A DNA stretch of 11,000 nucleotides. Source: an uncultured Sutterella sp. (lineage in GTDB: Bacteria; Pseudomonadota; Gammaproteobacteria; Burkholderiales; Burkholderiaceae_F). Made by a program: the position numbers and the translations under genes. The stretch spans positions 1 to 11,000 of the forward strand of contig CAAECY010000125.1 of the NCBI GenBank assembly GCA_900754475.1, read 5' to 3'. Positions 1 to 5,767 of the stretch are shown here, piece after piece. How positions within the stretch are numbered: position 1 is the stretch's first letter; every line of letters begins with the position of its first letter. The notes under the pieces were generated by a model. That model saw nothing but the letters and a program-made list of their open reading frames with translations, was not told where the DNA came from and ran no database searches.

Positions 1-579
1 ACCGGAGACCGAATTCTGCTTGAAGGAGTACTGGGCCGTGGCCTGGACGCCCGCAAACTTCGGCGACTGGTAGGTCACCATGTTGTCGTAGCGGGAAGAA
101 GCCTGGAGACCGAAAACGTCGTTGTCGCCGCCGTCGAAGGAATCGGCGATCGCGTAGACCACGTCGTACGTGCCGGCGGAGGAAGCGACGCCCCCCATGC
201 GGCCGAAGGAGAACGTGCCGAATTCGCTGATGAGCGAGAGGCTGGCTTCACGACCGAAGAGGCGGTTTTCGTACTTGAAGTTGCCGTCGTCGGAGCTGAA
301 GCCGTTTTCAAGCTTGAAGCCGATCTGCAGGCCGTTGCCGAGGTCTTCGGTGCCCTTGAGGCCGAAACGGGAGCCCGAGTTGTAGCCCGACTGCATGCCG
401 AACTGGTTTTCGCTACCGTTTTTGCCGACGTAGAGGCGGTTGTCGGACATGCCAAGTTCGGTGTTCTTGTAGGTGTAAGCCAGGCCCGTGTCGACGACAC
501 CGTAGAGGTTCACGTCGGCGGCGGCAGCGGTACCGGCAAAAGCGCCGAGAACGGCGAGAGCGGCAAGAGTCTTCTTCAT
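1..579 (-). CDS. Outer-membrane porin, Gram-negative trimeric type (3' part missing)
   Basis: The minus strand is open from an ATG at 579 to the window edge, giving 193 residues without a stop. The protein starts with a Sec signal peptide (MKKTLAALAVLGAFAG, then an AAA-A cleavage region near residue 20), followed by the mature start DVNLYGVVDTGLAY, which is the typical first strand of Burkholderiales porins (Porin_4/OmpC-like). Further family hallmarks are SGSRFGLKGTEDLGNGL, the strand GFKLENGF, and the segment GREASLSLISEFGTFSFGR. The amphipathic, Gly/Tyr/Phe-rich strands fit a 16-stranded barrel for diffusion of small hydrophilic solutes. AGGA lies about 8 nt upstream of the ATG. The family is usually 350-400 residues, so about half is present. 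It is transcribed divergently from the sensor kinase and is probably a highly expressed general porin with no specific tie to the reductase genes. Only the exact substrate range is uncertain. Confidence 0.94.
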   Translation of the reverse strand, partial: MKKTLAALAVLGAFAGTAAAADVNLYGVVDTGLAYTYKNTELGMSDNRLYVGKNGSENQFGMQSGYNSGSRFGLKGTEDLGNGLQIGFKLENGFSSDDGNFKYENRLFGREASLSLISEFGTFSFGRMGGVASSAGTYDVVYAIADSFDGGDNDVFGLQASSRYDNMVTYQSPKFAGVQATAQYSFKQNSVSG

Positions 580-636
580 GGTGGATTTCCTATCCGAAAA
601 GTTGATGTGCTCGCTTGTATTGCAACGAGTAAGTTC

Positions 637-655
637 ACGATAGCAAAAGCGTCAA
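637..655 (-). promoter_or_regulatory. Candidate porin promoter elements
   Basis: On the minus strand, TTGACG (650-655) is followed by TTTTGCTATCGT, where TATCGT (637-642) is preceded by TGC like an extended -10 box. The two hexamers are only 7 bp apart, so they cannot be a -35/-10 pair; either the extended -10 works alone or TTGACG pairs with a poor -10 nearer the gene. It lies about 60 bp before the porin start, a sensible distance. No other stronger sigma-70 match was found between 580 and 700. Confidence 0.3.
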
Positions 656-733
656 GCGGTTTTCGTTACAACAAGATGACAAATCGTCTATGCATTGATA
701 AACAAAGAAAATACAAATCATGTATATGTTTTC

Positions 734-759
734 AATGTGTTGTAAAAACGCAACACATT
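734..759. repeat. Perfect 9-bp inverted repeat, possible operator
   Basis: AATGTGTTG (734-742) and CAACACATT (751-759) are exact reverse complements separated by 8 bp. The site sits in the AT-rich middle of the divergent region, about 95-120 bp upstream of the candidate porin promoter and about 65-90 bp upstream of the candidate kinase -10. The arm spacing suits a dimeric DNA-binding protein. A terminator is possible in principle, but there is no gene ending here and no clean T run directly after the stem. Confidence 0.5.
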
Positions 760-846
760 TTGGACGTTTTTTAAAAATAAGCCATTTACAGTAGGGTTAG
801 GTAAGACGCATCACCTGTTTTCATAATTGTACTTTTGAGAAACAAG

Positions 847-863
847 AGGTCGTATGACGACCT
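847..863 (+). repeat. Inverted repeat / hairpin in the kinase leader
   Basis: AGGTCGT (847-853) and ACGACCT (857-863) are perfect complements around a 3-nt loop (ATG). It falls just downstream of the candidate -10 at 822-827, so it would be at the very 5' end of the kinase transcript or could be an operator overlapping the start site. No function can be assigned from sequence alone. Confidence 0.45.
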
Positions 864-897
864 GCCGCCCGACACCCGAAAGTCGAAGGCTACAGAG

Positions 898-913
898 GGC
901 CGGTGCACCGGCC
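898..913. repeat. Perfect 16-bp GC-rich palindrome
   Basis: GGCCGGTGCACCGGCC is perfectly self-complementary. In RNA it would make a 6-bp GC stem with a TGCA loop; as DNA it is a symmetric site for a dimeric regulator. It lies 120 bp before the kinase start codon and 35 bp after the previous hairpin. Confidence 0.5.
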
Positions 914-1032
914 ATAGGTCGAGTTCGGCTCCGTGCCGCCTTCGGTATAGTTGACTAAAGCCTCGTCGGACCTGCCGAATCCGGTCCCCGACCCGCGAGG
1001 CGAACCTCCCTGCACAAAGAAACGATTGGACG

Positions 1033-2379
1033 ATGCGACAAGAGAAGTGCCGAACGAGCCCCGGCAACCCTTCCGAACGTTCCGGAGCCTTCGGGCTCTT
1101 GAAACGTGTCGGTTTCGTCGGTTGCGTCTTTCTCTTTTGTTTGCCCGGCTTCGCCGCGGCACCCGCGACCGTCGACGCTCCGCCCGAGCGGGCGCCGACG
1201 CGTTCCGTTTTGATCGGCGTGGTGGAGTCGAGTGAAACGGACTTTCCGTCGACTACGCTCCGTCCCACGATCGAAGCGATCGAGCGGCACGTGCCCGGAG
1301 CGCGCGTATCCGTCGTGCGACTTTCAAGCATCACGCTCCTGTCAGACATCGACCGCGTGCGGCCCGACCTTTTCATTGCACCTTCGGCCGACTTTCGTCG
1401 CGTGCTTGATGCGACGGGCGCGCACCCGATTGCGACGCGTCTTTCGACCGCCGCCGTCAACCCCGCGCAGTCCGTCGGGGCGGCTTTCGTCGTGCGCAGC
1501 GACCGCTCGGACATGGCGACCTTGGCCGACCTCAAGGGAAAGCGCACGGCCGCAACCCTTCCCACGGCCCTGGACGGGTGGCTTGCCGCCCGCCTGGAAG
1601 TCCAGGAAGCGGGCTACGACTCGAAAGACTTCTTCGGCGACGTGCACTTCATGACGTACGGCGTCCCGAACGTCGTCTCGAGCGTCTTGGCGGGTCAGTT
1701 CGACGTGGGGATTTTGCCTGCCTGCGCTCTGGAGCGCGCGCAAGCGCAAGGGCTCGTGGAGCCCGGGGCCCTGAAAGTGATCGCACCCGTGACGGACGAA
1801 CTCCTCGCCTGTCGAAATTCGACAAGGCTTTACCCCGACTGGGTGGCGGGCGCGTTGCCGGGGACCGATCCCGAACTCGCCCGCCTCATGACGATCGCGC
1901 TTCTCACACCCGTCAAGCCCGACGACTCCCGAACGGACGGGCGGTATGTCTGGCAGGTGACGAGCGACTTTCATGCGGTGCGGGAACTCGAACGGAGCCT
2001 CCACCTCGGCGAATGGGCCTATTTGGAGAGTTGGACCCCCGAAGCCCTCTGGCGCCGATTCAAGTGGTATTTGCTTGCGATCGGTTTGGCGTTGGGCTCG
2101 ATTCTTTTTCACGAGTGGCGACTTCGGCGCTTGGTCGATGTCCGCACGCGGGAGCTGCGCGAAGCGTTGGCGGAACGCGCGCGTCTTGAAGAAGCGGAGC
2201 GCGCCGCACGGCTACGCCTCGGCGAACTCGAACGCATGGGCGCCATCAGTCAGCTTTGCGCCATGATCGCGCACGAACTGAAGCAGCCCGTGGGGGTCCG
2301 TCATCAACTACATGGCGGTCCTGCGCATGCGGCTCGCGCAGTTGGCTGCGGGAAGCTCGACGGCAAACTCCACGGGTAA
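1033..2379 (+). CDS. TtrS-type sensor histidine kinase, N-terminal part (frameshifted)
   Basis: This reading frame encodes the input half of a membrane sensor kinase. Residues 24-43 form a signal or anchor helix (basic n-region, then VGFVGCVFLFCLPGF). Residues about 57-330 resemble the PhnD-like phosphonate-binding periplasmic fold used by tetrathionate sensor TtrS (for example RPDLFIAPSADFRR, LADLKGKRTAAT, VVSSVLAGQFDVGI). Residues 344-361 are a transmembrane helix, followed by a charged linker helix and the phosphoacceptor motif AMIAHELKQPV with His414. The frame then leaves the kinase: after Gly421 it runs 27 unrelated residues to a stop, while the expected continuation (SVINYMAVLRMRL) lies in the next frame from 2297. 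One extra G in the run 2292-2296 explains this. Removing it gives a 694-residue kinase of normal architecture. The start codon has only a weak GGA upstream, but the signal peptide supports it. The ligand is unknown; the adjoining reductase genes suggest an electron acceptor. Confidence 0.85.
   Translation: MRQEKCRTSPGNPSERSGAFGLLKRVGFVGCVFLFCLPGFAAAPATVDAPPERAPTRSVLIGVVESSETDFPSTTLRPTIEAIERHVPGARVSVVRLSSITLLSDIDRVRPDLFIAPSADFRRVLDATGAHPIATRLSTAAVNPAQSVGAAFVVRSDRSDMATLADLKGKRTAATLPTALDGWLAARLEVQEAGYDSKDFFGDVHFMTYGVPNVVSSVLAGQFDVGILPACALERAQAQGLVEPGALKVIAPVTDELLACRNSTRLYPDWVAGALPGTDPELARLMTIALLTPVKPDDSRTDGRYVWQVTSDFHAVRELERSLHLGEWAYLESWTPEALWRRFKWYLLAIGLALGSILFHEWRLRRLVDVRTRELREALAERARLEEAERAARLRLGELERMGAISQLCAMIAHELKQPVGVRHQLHGGPAHAARAVGCGKLDGKLHG
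2292..2296 (+). other. Frameshift site in the sensor kinase (five-G run)
   Basis: The sequence CCCGTGGGGGTCC has five G. With four G the codons read Pro-Val-Gly-Ser-Val-Ile-Asn-Tyr, which is the normal sequence right after the H-box of TtrS-like kinases, and both halves join into one kinase. As given, the upstream frame ends at 2379 and the downstream frame has no clear start. It may be a sequencing or assembly error, a recent inactivating mutation, or a variable homopolymer. Confidence 0.85.
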
Positions 2380-3118
2380 GACTGCGGGCCAATCGACGGG
2401 GAAGGGGACGGTTCCCGTCTCCGTTCCTCCCGCAGCGGACGTTGCCGACGCCGTCGACCCGGTTCTATCCCGTGCGGCCTCGGGCGCCGAAAAGGAAGCG
2501 CGCCGCATTGCCGAGATCGTCGATCGGGTGCGCGCCTACGCGAAGCGCGAAAAGCGCTCGCCCCGACCCGTCGACCTCTACGAGCGGCTCGAAGCGGCCG
2601 TAGCCGGCGCCCGTCGGAGCCGAAAAGGGACTGTCGAAACCGACTATGCGCCTGCGGACGCGGAAAATCGCCCGATTCTCGTCGAGGGCGATCCGCTGGA
2701 GCTCGAACTTCTTTTCCTCAACCTCATCAAAAATGCGCTCGAAGCCTCCGCCCAGACGACGGACCCCGCGGGTCCGCGCGTGCGGGTGATGCTGGAGACG
2801 GGCCCGAAGGCGCCGGAACTTGCGGAAGGCGACGTGAGGGTTTGCGTCGTCGACAACGGTCCGAGGCTCTCGGACGAGGCGTTCGAAAGGCTCAAGCGCG
2901 TGAGCGAAAGCGTGAAAGCGGACGGCCTCGGCTTGGGGCTTGCCATCGTACGGAACATCGTCGACGAGCACGGGGCGCGGCTTGCCTTGCGGCGCCTGCC
3001 CGAATGCGGCCTTGAAGCGGCCGTAACCTTTGACAGGGTCGAACGCTTCGAGAACAGCGAGAGCTTCGCCCCGAATACCAAGACCCACGACACCCACAAC
3101 CCCGGAGACCCCTCATGA
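2312..3118 (+). CDS. Sensor histidine kinase, C-terminal catalytic part (frameshifted continuation)
   Basis: The frame continues the kinase of 1033-2379 and in homology terms begins at 2297. It holds the second dimerisation helix (EKEARRIAEIVDRVRAYAKR), the N-box LFLNLIKNALEAS at about 2710-2750, a G1 box DNGPRLS, where DNGPGLS is usual, and a G2 box GLGLGLAIVRNIVDEHG. The ATP lid between G1 and G2 lacks the usual FEPFFTTK-like F-box and reads AFERLKRVSESVKADG. Between the two dimerisation helices there is a Ser/Thr/Gly/Ala/Pro-rich stretch of roughly 40 residues. An ATG at 2312 exists, but no good ribosome site precedes it, so separate translation is doubtful. The stop overlaps the regulator start by 4 bases, so the pair is translationally coupled. 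With the frame repaired this is a complete kinase; as given, the phosphoacceptor His and the ATPase domain are on different frames. Confidence 0.82.
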   Translation: MAVLRMRLAQLAAGSSTANSTGKTAGQSTGKGTVPVSVPPAADVADAVDPVLSRAASGAEKEARRIAEIVDRVRAYAKREKRSPRPVDLYERLEAAVAGARRSRKGTVETDYAPADAENRPILVEGDPLELELLFLNLIKNALEASAQTTDPAGPRVRVMLETGPKAPELAEGDVRVCVVDNGPRLSDEAFERLKRVSESVKADGLGLGLAIVRNIVDEHGARLALRRLPECGLEAAVTFDRVERFENSESFAPNTKTHDTHNPGDPS

Positions 3119-3762
3119 CCAAACCCCTCGTTCGCATCGTCGACGACGATGCGGCCCTCGCCGATTCGTTCGAACTGCTGCTGACCACCATGGGCTGGGA
3201 CGTTCGCTACTACCCCGACGGTCGCACCTTTCTGGAGACCGATACGCTCTCGGGCCCGGGGTGCGTGGTGCTTGACATGCGCATGCCCGGAATGACGGGC
3301 CTTGAAGTGCAGGCCGAGATGGAGCGGCGCGGGGCGACGCTGCCCGTCCTTTTCCTTTCCGCTCACGGCACGATTTCGACGGCGGTGCACGCCGTGCGGC
3401 ACGGGGCCGTGGATTTTCTCGAGAAGCCCGTTGAACCTCTGGAGTTCGTTCAGAAGGTCTCGAGCGCCGTGACGCTTTCGATGCAGGCCGCTTTGGAGAG
3501 CGCCCCGATCGACGCCCTGAAGCGGACGTTTGCGGACCTGACGCCGCGCGAGCGCGACGTGGTGCGCTCCGTCCTGAAGGGCGAGCAGATCAAAGAAACC
3601 GCCCGCGCGCTCGGGCTTGAGGTGAGCACCATCAAGATGCACCGCTCGAACGCCTTCGCGAAGTTCGGCGTTCATTCGCAACGCGAGCTCCTTCGGCTCG
3701 TGCTCGAGTCGGGCGTCGCGGACCCCGAGGAGCTTCTCGATGCGCACGAGGTGCGGGCGTGA
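3115..3762 (+). CDS. TtrR/FixJ-type response regulator, LuxR-family HTH
   Basis: The 215-residue protein is the cognate regulator of the kinase. The receiver domain (about 1-120) has the acidic cluster Asp10-Asp11-Asp12, the phosphoacceptor Asp54 in VVLDMRMPGMTG, the switch Ser82 in LFLSAHG, and Lys104 in FLEKP, so all catalytic positions are intact. The C-terminal GerE/LuxR helix-turn-helix starts at about residue 142 (LTPRERDVV) and includes ETARALGLEVSTIKMHRSNA. This domain pairing and its length match FixJ, TtrR and related regulators, which activate anaerobic or catabolic operons. The start overlaps the kinase stop (ATGA) with GGAG 7 nt upstream, and its own stop overlaps the next gene's GTG. 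Its target is plausibly the palindrome at 5544-5563 and the operon behind it (inference). Confidence 0.95.
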   Translation: MTKPLVRIVDDDAALADSFELLLTTMGWDVRYYPDGRTFLETDTLSGPGCVVLDMRMPGMTGLEVQAEMERRGATLPVLFLSAHGTISTAVHAVRHGAVDFLEKPVEPLEFVQKVSSAVTLSMQAALESAPIDALKRTFADLTPRERDVVRSVLKGEQIKETARALGLEVSTIKMHRSNAFAKFGVHSQRELLRLVLESGVADPEELLDAHEVRA

Positions 3763-5414
3763 CGGAAGAAATCCACAATACCCGCGAATCGGACTCAAAC
3801 GACCTCCGCACGACCCGTCGCGCCTTATGCGAACGGGCGGCGAAGCTCGGCGTCGGGTTGGCACTGCCTTCGTCCCTCGGGCTTTGGTCAAAGCCTTCCG
3901 GTGCCGCAAGCGCTGCGAGTACTGCGAGTACCGCGGGATCCGCGAGCGCGCCCGTCGCCGAAGCGTCCCCTCCGGCCGGGTCGACGGAAAGGATCGAAGC
4001 CGACGTCGTCGTGGTGGGCTCGGGCACCGCGGGGCTTTCGGCTGCCGTTGCGGCCCGAGAAGCCGGTGCCCGACGCGTGGTGCTCCTTGAAAAAGGCGCG
4101 ATCACGGGCGGGCACGGGATTTACTCCTCGGGCTCGGTTTCGATTGCCCGTCGGAAGCTCGAAGCGTCGGACCCCGTCGAGCGCGACGCGGATGTCCGTC
4201 GCATGACGGAAGAAATCCTTGAAGCGGGTGCGGGCGAGTCGAACCCCGAGCTCGCGCGGATCCTCGCCGAGGAGAGCGAATCGGCCGTTCGGTGGCTCGC
4301 AGGGATGGGGGTCGAGTGGCGACCGCTCCTTTACCGCGCCGTAGGTGCGGTGACGAGCCGCAACATTTCGACGGGTACGCCCGCAGCGGGCTACGACTAC
4401 GTGACGGCCCTTGCGGGGCGTGCCAAAACCCTGGGCGTGCGGTTCTTTCATTCGACCGAAGCCCTGGAGCTTCTCACAAGCCCCCGCCGAACGTCCTCGT
4501 CCGCCGGTGAGATCAATGAGGTCATCGAGGTCACGGGCGTTCGCGCACGAAGGAAGAGCGCGAAAGCGGGCACCCGGACGGTCGACTTCGTCGCACCCGC
4601 CGTGGTGCTCGCGACGGGCGGCTTTTCCGCGAACGTCGCGATGCGCATGACCTACGACGCAAGGCTCGACGAGCGCTATCCCACGACCGCCAATCCCCGA
4701 GGGTTTCTCTTTGACGGTGCGACCGGCGACGGCATCCGTATGGCGCGCGCCGTCGGCGCCAAAGAAGTCGGCATGCGGCACATCCAGGTGATTCCCTATT
4801 CGGGCGGACGACTGCTCGACTTCGTCGGCGGGGAAATCTGGGTGAACGACGAGGGGAAGCGCTTCGTTTCCGAGGGCGTTCCCTTCGGGGAGCTTGCGGA
4901 TGCGCTTCACGTCACGGAAGGTCGGAGCTTCTGGGCGATTTCGGACGCGAGCACCCAAAAGAGCGCCACGCTCGGGGTGAAGCTCGCGGAAGGGATCGTT
5001 CGGGAAGCCCCGAGCATCGAAGCCCTGGCCGCTGCCATCGGCGTGCCGCTCTCGAACCTTTCCGCCACCATCGAACGCTGGAACCGCGACGCCCGAAAGG
5101 GGTGGGATTCGACCTTCGAGAGGCCCATTTCGGGCGTGCCGCTCACCTCGCCCCCGTTTTTCTACGGGCGCGAGACGTGGTCCGTGCACTTTACGTGCGG
5201 CGGGATTGCGATCGACGGGAAGGCGCGCGTACTCTCGAAAACCGGTCGTCCGATCCCCGGGCTCTACGCCGCGGGCGAAACGACCGGGGGGCTCCACGGT
5301 CGGGATCGCTTGGGCGGCAACGGCCTCACCGAAACCTTCGTCTTCGGGCGGATTGCGGGGACGCAGGCCGCCGAGACGGCTTCGGTGAAGGTAGCGGTGA
5401 AAGGAGCCGGGTAA
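3759..5414 (+). CDS. Tat-exported FAD flavoprotein reductase (fumarate reductase/FAD_binding_2 family)
   Basis: The 551-residue protein starts with GTG, which overlaps the regulator stop by 4 bases, with GAGGTG upstream. A Tat-like signal (TTRRALCERAAKLGVGLALP, Arg20-Arg21) and an Ala/Ser/Thr-rich linker (47-76) precede the FAD domain with its dinucleotide motif VVVGSGTAGLSAAVAAREAG (85-104) and the ATGG motif at 285-288. The C-terminal signature GETTGGLHGRDRLGGNG (506-522) keeps the substrate-carboxylate Arg (Arg517), and HFTCGG keeps the substrate His (His477). The position of the proton-donating Arg of fumarate reductases (four residues after the Glu of RFVSE) is Phe376. It therefore probably reduces a C=C bond of a carboxylate other than fumarate in the periplasm, without its own haem or FMN domain; the nearby tetrahaem cytochrome is a likely donor. 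Being encoded with the two-component genes, it may be the reductase most directly tied to the sensed compound, or may alter the inducer. Substrate unknown. Confidence 0.9.
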   Translation: MTEEIHNTRESDSNDLRTTRRALCERAAKLGVGLALPSSLGLWSKPSGAASAASTASTAGSASAPVAEASPPAGSTERIEADVVVVGSGTAGLSAAVAAREAGARRVVLLEKGAITGGHGIYSSGSVSIARRKLEASDPVERDADVRRMTEEILEAGAGESNPELARILAEESESAVRWLAGMGVEWRPLLYRAVGAVTSRNISTGTPAAGYDYVTALAGRAKTLGVRFFHSTEALELLTSPRRTSSSAGEINEVIEVTGVRARRKSAKAGTRTVDFVAPAVVLATGGFSANVAMRMTYDARLDERYPTTANPRGFLFDGATGDGIRMARAVGAKEVGMRHIQVIPYSGGRLLDFVGGEIWVNDEGKRFVSEGVPFGELADALHVTEGRSFWAISDASTQKSATLGVKLAEGIVREAPSIEALAAAIGVPLSNLSATIERWNRDARKGWDSTFERPISGVPLTSPPFFYGRETWSVHFTCGGIAIDGKARVLSKTGRPIPGLYAAGETTGGLHGRDRLGGNGLTETFVFGRIAGTQAAETASVKVAVKGAG

Positions 5415-5543
5415 GGAAAGCTGCGAAGACCGAACGAAGAAGGTTCCAAGAACGAAAGCAACGGGAAGTCCAAGAAAAACATACGAAAAGACCTGAATTA
5501 CGAAGAAGAAAAGGAACTCCGCGATTCCCGCCACATCCTTCGG

Positions 5544-5563
5544 ATACCTACCGCGGTAGGTAT
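5544..5563. promoter_or_regulatory. Perfect 20-bp palindrome, candidate operator
   Basis: ATACCTACCGCGGTAGGTAT is exactly self-complementary over 20 bp with no loop. That points to a binding site for a symmetric dimer rather than a terminator. A LuxR-type regulator such as the one encoded at 3115-3762 is the obvious local candidate. Its centre (5553.5) lies about 43 bp upstream of the start site predicted from the promoter at 5563-5590, the spacing used by class II activators. I found no second full copy in the window. Confidence 0.65.
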
Positions 5564-5590
5564 TGGGTTCGAGAGGCGGGTCGGTAGCAT
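5563..5590 (+). promoter_or_regulatory. Candidate activator-dependent promoter of the isomerase operon
   Basis: TTGGGT (5563-5568) and TAGCAT (5585-5590) are 16 bp apart. Each is an imperfect match to the sigma-70 hexamers (about three and four of six positions), so basal activity should be low. The -35 box touches the end of the 20-bp palindrome. A weak promoter with an adjacent symmetric site fits positive control. The leader to the ATG at 5768 would be about 170 nt. Confidence 0.4.
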
Positions 5591-5612
5591 GCAAAGTGTT
5601 CGGAGCAAACGC

Positions 5613-5635
5613 CGTGTTCGAAAAAATCGAACGTG
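5613..5635 (+). repeat. Hairpin in the operon leader
   Basis: GTTCGA (5616-5621) and TCGAAC (5627-5632) pair around a five-A loop, and the stem extends to nine pairs (5613-5635) if two G-U pairs are allowed. It lies about 16 nt after the predicted transcription start, so it may stabilise the 5' end of the mRNA. There is no T run, so it is unlikely to be a terminator. Confidence 0.4.
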
Positions 5636-5767
5636 CCGCGAACGCCCGACCCAAGACCACCGACCGTCCGTCGGCGGGCGAACGCTTTCAGACTGGAAAC
5701 CGCCGCCCGACCGACCCGCGATCGACCACCGATCGTACCCGACACGATTTCGAAGGAGAGAGAAACC

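Larger units (their letters stand above)
580..1032. other. Divergent intergenic region between porin and sensor kinase
   Basis: This 453-bp gap holds no gene I can support. Its part from about 600 to 835 is clearly AT-rich compared with the GC-rich coding sequence, as expected for promoters. For the plus strand, CATAAT at 822-827 matches the -10 consensus at five of six positions, but there is no good -35 at the right distance (TAGGTA at 798-803 is the nearest candidate), so an activator may be needed. If transcription starts near 834, the kinase mRNA has a leader of about 200 nt that contains two GC-rich inverted repeats (annotated separately). Confidence 0.55.
5415..5767. other. Intergenic region upstream of the isomerase-cytochrome-flavoprotein operon
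   Basis: No gene is supported in these 353 bp and no intrinsic terminator follows the upstream flavoprotein gene. The first part, about 5415-5520, is strikingly purine-rich on the plus strand. The middle holds a perfect palindrome and candidate promoter at 5544-5590. The rest would be a 5' leader of about 170 nt with a hairpin at 5613-5635 and a C-rich, weakly structured stretch (about 5640-5745). A reading frame runs into the next gene from 5633, but it is Arg/Pro-rich, has no ribosome site, and would bury the Tat signal. Confidence 0.6.

Noticed and set aside
854..958. Possible 34-codon leader peptide upstream of the kinase
   Set aside because: Its start lies in a hairpin loop, the AGG in front is too close, and the Arg-rich product shows no coding signal.
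3913..3950. Short tandem repeat of GCGAGTAC-like units
   Set aside because: Only about two imperfect copies occur, within the Ala/Ser/Thr linker codons of the flavoprotein; it is ordinary low complexity.
3759..5414. Naming the flavoproteins FrdA/fumarate reductase or urocanate reductase
   Set aside because: The acid-catalyst Arg is replaced in all three and other substrate residues in two, so a specific substrate name is not justified.
5544..5563. Intrinsic terminator for the first flavoprotein gene
   Set aside because: The palindrome has no loop and no T run follows; it fits a DNA-binding site better.
5544..5563. NarL-type 7-2-7 heptamer site
   Set aside because: The TACC/GGTA elements have different spacing and the heptamers do not match the NarL consensus.
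3888..5660. Long minus-strand open frame opposite the first flavoprotein gene
   Set aside because: It is a by-product of GC-rich codon use in the plus-strand gene; the translation is Arg/His/Gly-rich with no recognisable domain.
5633..5767. In-frame upstream extension of the isomerase gene (45 extra residues)
   Set aside because: It is Arg/Pro-rich, has no ribosome site, and would place the Tat signal inside the protein; the ATG at 5768 has AAGGAG 9 nt upstream.
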